Part shown: positions 27,870 to 42,800 of the stretch, piece by piece
How the letters are laid out: every line of letters begins with the position of its first letter
How positions within the stretch are numbered: the first letter of the stretch is position 1
Source of the DNA: Sipunculus nudus
Taxonomy: Eukaryota; Annelida; Sipuncula; Golfingiida; Sipunculidae
Direction: 5' to 3'
Length of the DNA stretch: 64,000 nt
NCBI GenBank assembly: GCA_026874595.1
Contig: CM049314.1
Location: 17,166,729-17,230,728, forward strand
Program-made: the position numbers and the translations under genes
The notes under the pieces: model-generated
Told to the model about the DNA's origin: nothing
Seen by the model: only the letters and a program-made list of their open reading frames with translations
Databases searched by the model: none

Positions 27870-30800
27870 AGACACTTTATACAAATCACTTTGGCCTAAA
27901 TTTAGTGTGTTTTCACTGGATTATATTTAATTATTTTACATTTTCCTGCTTAGCAATATCTGAGGGACAACGCTTATAAGACCGTGAAACACACAGACCT
28001 GTACAACGCCTTGGCAAAGGTAAGTGAAATGTTCTTTTTTTCTGTGGTTGAAAATAGTCCTTCATTGCTGTTACTAAAGTTTGGGTCAACAAACCCCTGA
28101 CTAAATATACACCGATCATCAAGGAAACGACCATTTTGAGATTCTCCAACGATAATAATACATGAAACGTTTGACTTTTTACGGTTGACCTTTAACATCT
28201 TGCCTTTTACGATTGGCCGTTCACGTCTGACCTTTAACGATTGGCCTTTAACGTCGACCTCTGACGGCTGATCATTAACGGCTGACCATAAAAGGCTGAC
28301 CTTTTAACGTCTGGCCTTTAACGATTGACCTTAAACGGCTAACCTTTAACGTCTGGCCTTTTATGGTTGACCTTTAACGGCTGACCTTTAACGCCTGAAC
28401 TTTAAGTCTGACCTTAAACGATTGATCTTAAACAAATGACCTATAACGGCTGACCTTTTACGGTAGACCTTTAATGACTGGCCTTTAACGTCTAGCTTTA
28501 ACGATTGACCTTTAACGGCTGACCTTTAATGTCTGAACAAAAACGTCTGACCTTTAACGATTAACCTTAACAGTTGACCTTTAACGGCTGACCTTTAACA
28601 TCTGGCTTTTAACGACTGACCTTTAACGTCTGAACTTTAACGTCTGGCTTTTACCGATTAACCTTAACGGTTGACCTTTAACGGTTGACCTTTAACACCT
28701 GACCTTTAACGTATGACCTTAAACGATTGGCCTTTAACGGCTTACCTTTAACGTCTTACTTTAACGATTGGAACATTGATGTGATGTTCTCCAAAATGCG
28801 CAAGTATTACCTTCCCTTCATGCCAAGCCATTTCGTCCACATATAACAAAACTCAGGGCCCAAATTTAGCGTTGTTTTTGCCTTAATTCCCCGGCAGTGT
28901 TAAGGGAGGACGGGCAAAATTTGGTAGTACCGCCCTCTCTCCCCTTAGAGAGTTAATTGTATACGGGTCGGATTTGTAGCCCATAATTTTTGTTCACTTA
29001 CGGTGGTACTACATCGTTCCGCATCCAGTGGCCGTTTTAGGCTTCAAGAAGCCGTGGATACAAAATATATTGGACTGATAAGATTGTTTTCGTCGTGACA
29101 TAAGTCACACGCGGAAATGCAATGTATCAGTCATGCATACTATTTTATTGATATGGCTAGCAGTCGCTGGGCTTGATGAGTGTAAATCCAATACAATGGA
29201 TTGTCGGCCAAGATTGGACGGCTGGTCGCGGGCACGAGTTAGCAACTTGTGGAACGACAGAGTAAGTCATGCGCACGAGATAGAAAGACGTGGTAGCAAC
29301 GAGGATTTTGACAACTACAGGTGGCCACAAATTTCTGAATAACAAGATAAAAAAACATTAAGAAACGATTTTTTTCTTGTTTCTCAATAGTCGTTAACCC
29401 ACAACAGTTCCAACTTATCATATTACCACCATCTAATAAATCACACTACTTTGATTTACAAATTACATAACAGTGATCAACGAATTTAACATTACTTTAA
29501 TTTACCAATCATATTACCGTTATTTAACAAACACATAACCGTGACTTACCAATCAAATTACCGTGATCTACCAATAACACTACCATGATTTACCAATCAC
29601 ACTACTGTGATATACCAATCACATAACCGTGATTTACCAATCACATTCCCTGATTATCCATACCTTACTGTATCTATCAACAAAACACTGCAAGTATAGT
29701 GGGAAATGATTGTCAGAAATACGCTGGTATGCCCATTGATACACTGCCAAAAATAGAAGATAAATTTTCTTGCCCCACTTCCAATAATTTAGAACTATAA
29801 GAAAAACATCTTGTGGCAAGAATATATCGCTTGGGAGTGGGACAAACAAATTTTCTTCTTATGGAAAAGAAAAATGTTCTTGTAACAAGATTTTATTCTT
29901 TTGAAAAGATAACTTTTCTTGCTATCAGATAAAGGCAAGAAATAATATCACTCATGGGCATAGTGCATGTGCTTGCATATAACAAAAAAAAATTGTAAAA
30001 ATCTTCTTTACAAAAATATTTGCTTTGAAGTCAGTAAGAACTTTTTACCTCCTTACACTGCTAAAGAAAATATTTCTTCTGACAAGATAATACATCTTGA
30101 TTTGAAAAAATTAAGAAAATTTTTCTTAGAGATTTCTTGTCAGAAGAAAAATTTTCTTGTCAAGAAATTTCATCTTAACAAGGAAAACTTTTTTTGGCAG
30201 TGTATATATGAGGGGTAGTTAAGTCTGGATACAAAAGACATTTTTTTCAATGGTTTCTCATTAATCATTCTTTAATGGATTAATCTTATTGAAAGTGTCT
30301 TTCTTTACGAAGGGACAAATACATTTCCTAGAGGGATTTAATCAATTTCTTTTCACATTACCGTTACAGCAAGCCCAGCTGGACGACAAAGTCACGTGGG
30401 ACGAGAACAAGACCAACCTGTCAGCCATTCTGTCCTCGTGGTTTGATCAAACAGGCCACCCCGTGGTGACGATAACCAACGGGGGAGGGGGTAGATACCG
30501 GGTAACACAGAATCGTTATCTGGTCCCATTTGATTCAAACGATGAGTGAGTATAAAAAGGCTCAAGTCCCTTCTTAACGACAAACATGTGGGCGCATTTT
30601 GTTTGGGGGGAGGCATGTCCCACCTGCACTTTTTTAACCAGGGAAACATACTAAATTATACCCCCACATCTTGCGAGTTTTTAACAATATTGACTCAGCG
30701 TTGCAAATGTCTTCAATTATCAATTAAATGGAGTCTTTGTAATATGACTAAAATACCAAACCAACTGAAAATGTGAAATGAGAACCCGTGTCCACACCGT

Positions 30801-33800
30801 TGTGGAGCCCAGCCATTAATAGCACAAATTATATGATTAATGCAAGTTTTAAGGATTTAAATCAGAAATATTTGATGTTTCTCATTCACTAGGGAAGGAT
30901 CCGCGGGATTCAAGGTACAAAGCGGAAAGGTTTATATTTGGTTTTTTTTCTGAAGCGAAAATTCTCCCTGCTATTTCCAACACAAATTGCTTCAAAGTGG
31001 CTAAAATAAAATTGTAAATTAAAATCCTAAACATAGTTCCGACACCACACGAGGAGGATTCCCCCCCCCCCCCCCCCCCAAGGCCTGATAAAAAGAGGAT
31101 GAAATAACGCATTGTTTAGGAGAACTAGTTCCCGTGATCACGTGGGCAGACTGAAATTGGCGTGAGGTGGTGGGGAATGGGTCAAATGTAATAAGCATAT
31201 ATAATCTAGCAAAAACGGTAAGGGCATTCAGGATTTACCACAGGGTTCATGCAACAGTCAAATCTGAAATTAACATACATAACACTTTGCAAGGAAACAG
31301 GCGAGGGTTATTCAGGAATCGGTTCCTCCATGTGAATTTCTACTCAGTATTGACCAGCTGCCCGAAAATTGAATAAATGTTGTTCATGTCTTTTGAGACA
31401 TCTCTGGCCCATTACCTCCCAGGATTACAGAAATATGTTACAGATTGAAGCACATTCTTTTCATTTCATATATGAATGTATAGATAAACATATTAATAGC
31501 ATTTATCAACTATACATACATAAGTTTTGGAGATCCAAAGCGAACGACTTTCATATACAGTAAGCACCGAAAGTATAATATAATATAATGATACAGTTGA
31601 TGTATAAGGAGAGTATATCACAAAGGGAATTCGTGCAACAGTAAAAAAATTAATTAAAGCTTAGGCTTGTACTTTGTGGGCAGATTATATTGCTATATCA
31701 AATGGCCGACTGTAAAATGTATACTTCATTTTTTTTTATTTCAGAACTTTATGGTATATCCCATTAACCTACATTGGGAAAGCACAACTGGCACAGCAAA
31801 AATCAAATTTAATGTGGTTCACCGAGCGAGAGACAGGTAATATATAATTCTCTACAGTCCATCTTTTACATGGCTTAATGAGCAAGAACTAGGTAAGATA
31901 TATTCTCTACAGTCCAACTTTAGCAGGACTTACTGCGCGAGAAACAGGTAAAATATATTCTCAGAAATCCAACGTAACGTGACTCACTGAGCGAGAAACA
32001 GGTAAAATAATAATTCTCTACAGTCCAACGTTACGTGACTCAATGAGTGAGAAACAGGTAAAATAAATGATTTTCTACAGTCCAACTTGAACATGGCTTA
32101 ATGAGCGAGAAACAGGACAATATATTCTCTGAAGTCCAACGTAACGTGACTCACTGAGCGAGAAACAGGTAAAATAAATAATTCTCTACAGTCCAACGTT
32201 ACGTGACTCACTGAGTGAGAAACAGGTAAAATAAATAATTCTCTACAGTCCAACGTTACGTGACTCACTGAGTGAGAAACAGGTAAAATAAATAATTCTC
32301 TACAGTCCAACATAACGTGACTCAATGAGTGAGAAACAGGTAAAATAAATAATTCTCTACAGTCCAACGTAACGTGACTCAATGAGTGAGAAACAGGTAA
32401 AATAAATAATTCTCTACAGTCCAACGTACCGTGACTCACTAAGCGAGAAACAGGTAAAATAAATGATTCCCTACAGTCCAACGTAACGTGACTTACTGAG
32501 TGAGAAACAGGTAAAATAAAAATTTTCTACAGTCTAACGTAACCTGACTCACTCAGCGAACCCAGATTACTATGGGTCAGCAAGGGAGATATCGGTATCG
32601 TTCTGTATAGTTATCTTAACAGTCGAAATGAGCGAGGGAGACATAGAGGAATTTTGAGCACGATTATTGTTATCAAAGGTTAAATACCGCATGTGCTTAC
32701 CAACGCCATCTAGTATTCAGACTCTGAACGATTTAGCTGTCTTAGGTATCTATCTAAATGTTAACTTTAATCATATTTCAACTGGACGTAGTGAAGCTTT
32801 ATGTATTTCTTTTGGCGATCCGCTCAAATGTATAAGAATAAACAAAGGATTTAGCCAGTTTTAATGCCTTACTCAAACGTTATGTGTTTCACTAAATAAA
32901 CACAAAATGGCGCTGACAAAAATGCGGGAGTTGCCGTTAACAACAATAATCTAAAAGTACCCTATACATTTTTGTAAACTGAAATTATATATATTCGTTT
33001 GTAAAGATTATAACGAACAATGATTAGAATAACGAAAAGAAGAGCGTTTTTGTCAGTTACACTTTATAAACAATACATTGTATTTTTTTAAAGAATTACA
33101 AGGCCTGGACCAAAATTTCATCATTGGGAATCATAAATTTCAAGGCTTTTACCGAGTTGATTACGACCAAGGAACATGGGATAAAATTATTGACCAGCTG
33201 AACAGTAATTATGAGGTGAGAGACAGTCATGGTTAATTCAATGTTTTACACCTCAGTATTGAAAACACATATCAGATTCTTTCAATACTGGTAGTTCATC
33301 GTCTAGATTCTATCTAGGGCCAACAGGTGCAGTAGTCACCGGGCCTGGTTAACACGAGGATATAAAATTGATAGGAAGCGTGTGATACTAGAATGGAATT
33401 CTCCGGTTGTACATATACTTAGTTACCTTAGCATTACAAATGGAGGCGGTTACCTCTAACCAAAGATATTTAAAAAAAAATAATCTAGATTCCACATTTC
33501 TGTTGAACATATACATAACAATACTTTCATTATTACAGCTGATCGATAGGGACACAAGAGCGCAACTGGTGCACGACATGATAATGTTTGTAAAGTAAGT
33601 AAACAATATACGTTACCGATTTACAGAGAGAGAGAGGGGTGAGGGTGGGGACGGACAGCCAGAGAAAGAGATAGATGGTTAGAAAAGGAGCAGTCATATG
33701 TAGTCAGTATTTCATAATTTTGTGTTTTTCGATTCCACCTAGGATCGTAACCTGACTTCCCTGACTCTCGAGTCAAAATTCTGAAATTGCAAAGATTCCC

Positions 33801-36800
33801 ATTATATTTTTAAAAGGTGTTTATAGTTAATTTAAAGAGTCTAGATAAAATAACATCATACATTTAATCATACAAGAATACATACGCATACCATTTTCCT
33901 TCATTGTGGGAACACATGCGCTCGTGCAGCCTCCACCATCCCCTGTCCGTAACGAAATATCTACACCAAATTCCACAGGAATATTGCTCATGTGACTGGT
34001 ATGTTATTTGGAGCTGCAGATTGGGCCAACTATATTGAACTTTAAGGGCGGTGAATTGTTCTTTTTTTCTGCATTTTCCTAGATATATCATAAAATATTG
34101 AAAGTCTGGCATTAATAGCATAGCCAAACATGTTTAATTGAAAATCGAATAACGAATGTATAAAACCATCCAAATTATTTTCAAGACGGCCTCTTTACAG
34201 CAATTTAAATTTAGTCGATCGCAAAATTTGATAATTAGAAGTATTTACATGCTTGGTTAACGTCAGTTACTAATCTAGAAAAGGCTGCAGCCTTCAGCAC
34301 CAAATTTCAAAGGAATGTTAATTTTGTGACTGCTACGTGAATATGAGCTGAAGGAGAAGCAAGCTATGAAGCCAAAAACAATTTTTCCTCTTTTCCAAAG
34401 ATAAGTCATAAAGTACTGACAATTTCGTCAAGCGATTTTCGATATGATGATTCACAGAACACTCAATTTTGTCTTTTGCAAAATTTGACAATTTTTGTTC
34501 ACACATGGTGTGATATCGGTCACTAAATATCCCAGAAATGGCGCAGCAGCAGATTACAGAGGATTATTGATCATGTGACTGTTACAAAGATTTAAGTTAT
34601 AGGTGGCGACACTACTACTGATCTACTGTCACGGAGAAAAAGCAATATTTTTTATTTGTAGAATCATCAGAAAAGATTAAAATTTTAGATTTCAGATCAT
34701 AGTAGAGATTTTCTTGGAGCAAATAAATATAAATTATAAACTGATTGAAATTATTCTCAAAAAGGTGTCGTTATTCTCCTCCTAACTTTGTCGATCGCAG
34801 ATTTTTTTTTTTTCTTTTTTTTACAAAAGAATAATTTGTTTGTAACATGGAGTAATATGTTTTACCAAAAATATTCCAGGAACCGCTGTGGCCATAAGCA
34901 TTAAGTTTGACAGTAATTTTGATGATGTAAATTCAATTGATTACATATTTAATGTAATGAGTGTCACCAAATATCTCAGTTATTCATGCGACTATTGATC
35001 ATAATAAGATCTAAGTTATATTTGGCGCCACTTATATTGGACTACTGCTCAAATGGTATTTTTACTTTCCCTGTTTTATTTTTTGAATCCATTACCATGC
35101 ACAGCATGGCACAGAGTGAACATTAGACCCATAGGTCTCTGTTTTTAATGCTTTGTATGTTATCCAAAGAAAACAAAAATTTATATGGGAAGGAATTAAA
35201 ATTAAGATTTCATAATGTGCGCAGGTGCTTGCCGTATATTATAATCTCTCTTAATTTAATTTCATGATATCAGAATTTAGAATTAAACGTGGTTGCCATA
35301 GAAGAAATGGCAAAATTCATGAAAACAAGATTTGGTCAGAGTAGTTATACATTAATGTCAAACAATAACAGCACGACTTTGCGCGTTATGCATGCAAAAA
35401 AATGAAACACTATTGTTTAAATTATTATGCTGGTTATGGTATATTTTAGTTTAGTGTGGGTATCTTTGATACAAGTTGTTTTCTTTTATGACCGAACCAG
35501 CGACAAGTATGGAGAAAAGACGGAATTGGATTTCTTGAGATTATCAGAATATCTACAAAACGAAACAGAATTGCTACCCTGGAGGTTTGCCATCGATAAA
35601 TTTCAACAATACGAAAAGCTGTTCTACAACACTGAAACATACTATGTTTGGCAGGTGAGAACATGTTTATTTTCCAATAGTTGCTTATAATGCATCAAAC
35701 AGTACAACCCAAATTTATCGGCTTTACAAATGATCGAATTAGCCTTAGTAATTTTTTTCGTACTGCATCGAACACCCCAAAGTTTAACATTGCGACATTC
35801 CGAACTCATTGTTCACCTATCAAACTTTAAAATTACGTACGTACACATTCATCTTAAGTATTACAAACTGCCCCTACACAATTTTAGAAAACATACATGA
35901 ATATTTAGTTTGCCTGGAAAATATATAGTCCAGCATATTAAAACGAACAACATCTGCTCTCTCATTAATTGAATACCAGTGTCATTGCGAAATATTGAAA
36001 CAAAGTATGAGTAATGTGAGTAATATTCCTTTCTCCACAATGCCTAATAGCAGAGCCGTCCTCTTTTGATCTATATGAACGTAGTTCGGCAAGCGCGTAG
36101 CAACAGGTGGGCCGCAGGGGGGCATGCCTTCCCCCCTCCTCCCAGTAGCATACAGTTCTCACCGTCCTCCGGGAATTTTAATCATTTTAATAATGATTAC
36201 ATTTTCTGAAACTCATGGAATCCTGTCGCTGGTATCCTACAACAAGTCATCTGAGCTATAGCGATGGTCTTTTGTCCATCATCCGTCTGGCCGGCCGGCC
36301 GTCGGTTAACAGAGAAACTGTTTGAAACTGTTGGACTAACGAATCCAAAATTCAACATACAGTTAGATGTCCTTAAGTTCTCCAAGCAAACCCAAAACTG
36401 GTTAACTGCAACTTCGTTCCTGGGAAAAGTAAGGAAAACCTCCGTTTTCCGGTAAACGCCTGTTGTTGCACTTTCAGTACGACCACCAACGCTGTTTTGT
36501 TTATATTTAGCACCGATAATCCCCTATATATTTTCTATGTATATGCAAGAAATAAAGTAAATATTATTAGCTCAGCTGACTATAAGTCATCTGAGCTATA
36601 GTCATGGTCCATTGTCCATCGTCCGTCCGTCTGTCTGTCCGTCCGTCCGTCCGTCCGTCTGTCTGTCTGTCCGTCTGGATATCCGTCCGTAAGACTGGCA
36701 CGTTTCGACACCGTTGGACCTACGAATCTGAATTTTGGCATACAGTTAGATGTCCCCGTAATCTCCTACCATGCCAAAAATTGGGTCAATAGGACTTCGT

Positions 36801-39800
36801 TCCTTTGAGACATTAAGGAAAAACCTCAATTTTTTATTAGAAATCTATTTTCACACTTTAGGACTGCCTAATATCAAAACCACTCATCTGGTTTTCTTCA
36901 TATTTACCATAAATATTCCTCTATATAGTTCCTATGTACATGCCTGATATTAAGTCAGTATTATATAATTTAAAAAAGTTATGGGCCCAAACATAATGGA
37001 CTTTGTAAAAAAATCAGGAAGATATTTGGTCACTTAAGACCAAAAGTGTTAAAGGTAGGGATTTTTTTCCAGTAATACAACTTTAATTAATCAAAATTTA
37101 ATTGCATACCAAAAATTAGATCAAAATTTGTTAAATTTGTTTAAATATTGGCAAAAATATAAAATTGGTACCTTAAATTTTGCCCAACTTAGGCCATGGC
37201 ACGTTTTTTTCCTGTAAGTACTGTGGATTTAATTTTCACACCATATATACATAAGGATTTAATCTGTTAAAATTTGAAATTTGAAAATAAAAGCTACAAA
37301 ATTAGGCTAGTTATTGAATTTTTTTGGAGGCTCTTGTTGTATTCCCTTACATTGTCAAGCAGTCCTCTTTGATGACTGTAGGTCATTGAGTGCACATCTC
37401 TATGCTCCCCAGGCTGTTGACATATTTTTAGATGTCCCAAAAATCTCCTACCATACCAAAAATTGGGTCATTAGGACTTTGTTCCTTCGAGATATTAAGG
37501 AAAAAAAACTCTGTTTTCCATAAAAAAAAAAGCCATTGTTACACTTCAAGGCTGCCTAATATCAAAACCACTGATCTGTTTTTGATCATATTTAGTATTC
37601 ACATTCTTTTATACATTTTCTATGAACATACCAAAAATTAGGTCAGTATTGGGTATTATTTTGAAGTTATGGGCCAAAACATAATGCAATTTTTTTAAAA
37701 ATCAGGAAATATATTTACTCACCTAACATGAGAATTGCTGAACCTAGAGACTTTTTTTCAGGAATATAACTTTATTTAATCGAGATTCAATTGTTTACCC
37801 AAAATTAGATCTGAATTTTGCAAATTTTTCAAGTTATTAGCATTAATAAAAAATCAATACCTTAAATTTTGTCCAATTTCGCACTGTTGATTTAATTTTC
37901 CCAGCATATATGCATAAGGATTTAATCTTTTAAAATCTGAACTTTTAAAAGAAATTGATTGGAATGAATAGCTTTAATTCATGTTTTCATACACCATGTC
38001 AAGTGTTGTTTACATCTAGCCTACCTAGTAGTACAGCCTTCACTTGCATTATGTAACCCACCCCAGGCAGCATACCTTGGCCCAGCTTGGCCACTACTAG
38101 CAGGCTTCCCCTCTGCCCTGCACTCATCCCCCCCCAGCTGGTGCATAAACTAGATGAATGTTATAATTTTTCTGTATTTTATTTTATTCTTGGACATGCT
38201 ACATTTTAGAGTTTGTATTGAACCACCAGGGTTACAATGATTAAAGTGTACATTTAATTGTGTCCACAAAGTGGTGTATTGCTGTGAAAGTGTGGATGTT
38301 CATGAGATAAGTAATTCCTTACTTCAGAAGAGTGAAAACTTCACCAGGTGTGAAATTGACTATTAATTCCAGTAATTAATTAAAACTGGGATAGTAATTA
38401 GCACAATGATATTGTTTGTCCCTCATTCAACCAACAGTGTGTATACTTTATTTGAAAAGATGTTTTATTTTATCAAATTTACTTTTATTTTATTTTGGTG
38501 AATAAAATTAAGCATGTCCTGAAAACTCCAATGTGCAAAACTTAATAGTGATTCAAGTAATATTCTTGTAGATGCCATGTTGTGGCATTATTTTCTTTTA
38601 AAATCAGTTTAAACATTTATGATTTAAAAATAATAAAATATATGTGTATGCATAATATGACCCAATGTTTTTTACTCTGTTTATATAATGATTGCAACTT
38701 TTGCAACAATTATAATATTTTAACTTATATTTTCAGGTTTTTTAATTAAAAATGTATAAACCTGTAAATAAAAAAATGATTCAGATAAAAACTTCTTAAT
38801 GGAAAAAGTGGATCTGCTTAAAAAAATAGGATTATATATAAACTTAAATGCATTATTCTCTTGAAAGTGAAATAAAGGTATTAGTCCATTCTGTCCACTT
38901 GCCTGTCCATCTGTAAATTTTCGTATGCAACACAGTATCTCAAAACTTTTACTGTTTTTCTTCATGACAGTCTTGTCAGAGTATTAGTTTGCAATCATAT
39001 ATTTAGAACTTTACTATAACCAAGTAGGAGGGCCCCTTTCCTCTTAGCTTTTCATATTCTAATATAAATGAAAACATTACAATAGAATATTTCTACATCC
39101 ATCTTCGTGCTGCCCTCACTTTTCCCTTCTCCGAACCCCATCCCAAAGTCAGCCTCAGTAAGCAAGAACAAGATGAATCAGATATATTCATACTTTAATA
39201 TTTTGTATAACTATTCGTCCATAGGTACCTATGTACATGCCAGAAATTATGTCAATATTGTGTAATATGTAGACATTGTGGGCATCACAATAATGTACCT
39301 TGTCAAGACTAAAGAGATATTGTGTCATACAGTCACATATTCATAAATCACTTCATCAGCATTGTTAATCATAACATCATATCTGTCAAATTGAACGCTT
39401 GCAGACTACCATACACTTTAGATCCTTCAACAAATAGCCTTATCATCATTCTACTACTGCTTATTACTGCTGTCATTGCATTCATATTTGCTCAAATATA
39501 TCACAATTTTCAACCCTTCCTAAATAAATAAAAAAATGAACCACTTTATTTGACTCTATTAATCCATCAGTCAGGTAATTTCATTTATCATTTACTCACA
39601 TATTACATTACATTCCTTTATAATAGCCCAACATGTACATGATATTCATAAGTTTATCGACTCGATATAGTATCACAGTGGAGAAACATTTATAGTCCGA
39701 TCAGCTGAGCGCCGTGACCCATGGGTCCCTTGTAATTTTTATAAGGTATGGATATGAACATAATTAACCTTGTCAGAACATCAGGAAATATATTTTCTTA

Positions 39801-42800
39801 GTTACCATGGTAACTTATAAAGCATGGATAAAAAGTCATGGAATGAAAATTCAATCGTGTGCCAGAAATTAGATAAGAATTTTATTTTTTTGTTTCACGT
39901 TATTAGTATAAATGTAAAATAAAACCTTAAATTTTGCCCAACTTTGACGATTTCACATTTTGGCCTTTAGGCACTGACGATTTAATTGTCACAGCATAAA
40001 CATATCAAGATTTACTCTTTTAAAATATAAAATTTGAACGAATTTTTCAAAAAAGGTAGCTTTCATTCAAGTGTTCAGACACCATGTCAAGTATTGTTTA
40101 CATCAAGTCAACCCAGCGCGGTGGTATGCAGTGAGTGCAGGAGGCCTTACCTGCTCACTTGTAACCTGCTTCAGTTCACGCAGCTAGCCCGCTTTGCTCA
40201 GCTAGGCTTCCCCTCACATCCCCACCCCCTTCCAAGGCGAGGATGCATAAACAAGATGAATGTTATTATTTTCTATGTTTAATTAATTTTAAATAGACTT
40301 TTGCCACATTTTGGAATTTGTTTTGTATTACAAGGAGTCACAACGAGTGCACATGGAATTATCAGTGTTAGGATTTGCTACAAATTGATGTGTGTGTTTA
40401 GAGGAACTCCTTGCTTCAAAAGAGTTAAAAGTGTTTGCTTATTTTATTAACATATGTGAAATTCAGTATTAAATTATAGTTGATCAAATATCTAGCATAA
40501 TGAAGTAATTTTTCCATAATCCAACCAACAATGTAAATACATGTTTTGAATAGGGATCTTTTAATCAGTTTTGCTGATTTTCTTTATTTTAGTTAATAAA
40601 ATTAAGCATGTATATTAAACTAAAACCCAAATGTATAGCCCTTATCCTGGAATAGTGATCCGAGGAATAATCTAGGGGATGCAATTTTTTGTGAGTTTCT
40701 CTTAAAAATATTTTCTTTTGAATTTAAGCATTTTATGATTTACAAAATAGTAAAAATTAATTTGACATGCCAAACAGTATAAATAAGGATGTAGCTTATA
40801 AATCTAAATTTACGTATATTTTCAGATTTTCATGTGTTGCAAATTTGTTTAATTGAAAAATTCAATATCAAATTGTTAATTAAATAAATCGTTATTCTCC
40901 CGCCAAAAATTGACATGCTGAAAAAAAGGTTTTAAAATGCAGTTGTAACACAGTATCTCGAAAACCTATACTGGTCTCAAAAACATATACTTGTTTTCCA
41001 TGGCAGTTATGTCAGAGTATTAATTTGGCAATCATATTTAGTACCTGAATATTACAAATAGTAGGATCATTTTCTCTTTGTTATATATAACCATAACAAT
41101 GGAAATAAGTATATTTTGCATTTGCTGAAATTTTACAAAATTCAACTGTGCGCTGAATTTGCCAAACATTTCAGCCACCTTCCCTCCCGCAAACCTGGCT
41201 ACGCCCCTGTTAGATCAAGAATAGCTGCATTTAAAAGTAGCTGCTACAATGGCATCCATAAACCTCGTGTTTACTTATTTGTGTGTTTCAATATGGGCCA
41301 CATCACATGTGTTTGTTTCAGCCTTATTTCATGAACAGAGTTCTGACGAATCTTTACGATCACGTGGGCTGGGATGTCCGGGCCGATGACTCCTACTCTA
41401 CTGCGTAAGATAATATGTGTTTAATATTATGATGGCTGATTGATTATAAAATTGTGGAGTTTATGGCTGGAATTGAAAGCAAACGTTGGTTTATACTATT
41501 AAATTTCTGATCTGAAGGTTATTCGTCAACAATTTCTATATAATACACGTAAACAGCAGATAATCCATGAGATCAAAATTGACTACTTCCGAATGACTAG
41601 TTTATTAGCTATAAACTCGATGAACGTAAACTTTTGTGTTAGATGTCTCAGTTTGCTGAAGCTATTTTGTGAAAGATTTAGCAACTGTATCACCTCTTGT
41701 TCGAACATTTTATTATACTGTATTACCAGATCAGTGCGTGAAGTCATAGTATTAGAAACCGCTTGCTCCGGGGGCCATGCACCTTGTATTACAAAAGCAA
41801 TGGAGCTATACCAGAAGTGGATGGAGAACAAGGACGATAACCCGTGAGTCTTTAGTTCATTTGATCCTTTGGTCGTCCCCCGGACACGTTAAAAGTTAAA
41901 TTGTTAACATTTTGCCAGATAAACTTCAAAATATTGTGTTTATATCGAGGTTATTAGTGTCTCTGATTCAGATTAGGTCATTGTCAAAATGATCCAATAA
42001 TTAGTATATACGGAATTTTACAAAAGAGGTCATTACAGAAAAAAAAGGTTTCTTACGGCAAACCCTATTTATAGTGGGTGTCCTAAGTAAGTTACTTTTA
42101 CCGAGCTTACCAAGGCTCTAGAGCCATGATTTTGCAATGGTCAAAATGAATTTGTCCCAAGATTTGGATATGCTTAATTATGGGAAATGCACTGACGTAA
42201 TTAACAATTGCACGTATACCCAAACGTATACCAAAAGTCGCTGAGGCAGTATTGAAATTGTCATTATTTGTTGACATATAAGTACCTGGCTTATCCAGTT
42301 TATTGTTTTGAACTAGGTCAGTGTTAAGAAAAGCAGATTATAAAAATCAGGGTTCATGGATTTTCTTTCTTTAGTACATTTGTTAAATCGATTTCACGTG
42401 ACTGCTGCAGGTCTAGTCCTTATGAGATAATTACACTGACGTCATACACTTTGTCTCTCACCTGCACAGACATTCTGGTTACTTCCCTTAATATGACTTG
42501 TTTGAGTATCGCTGTATTGAAACTTGCCGGCAATTTTTTCCTCCAAATAACGCTACCTAGAAATTCCCTATTCCAACAGACTTGTCGACATTAACAGACA
42601 GTTTGACGATGTTGTTTCTTCTGTGTGGTCACCATGAGCAAGTGGATCAATACACATCTGGAGTTTGCTGCGGGTATATTACCTGTCCAACTTTTTCCAC
42701 AACTGGCTGTGTTGTTTTCCTGCTTATACGTCAATACCTCTGTCGGCAGTTGTCTTTTTGCCATTTCCTGGACCTTATTAACGAATCTGCAGCAAGTACG

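Noticed and set aside
32098-32481. 127-codon minus-strand open frame with repeated [11 protein letters not shown] units
   Set aside because: It is the reverse strand of the 57 bp intron 12 minisatellite.
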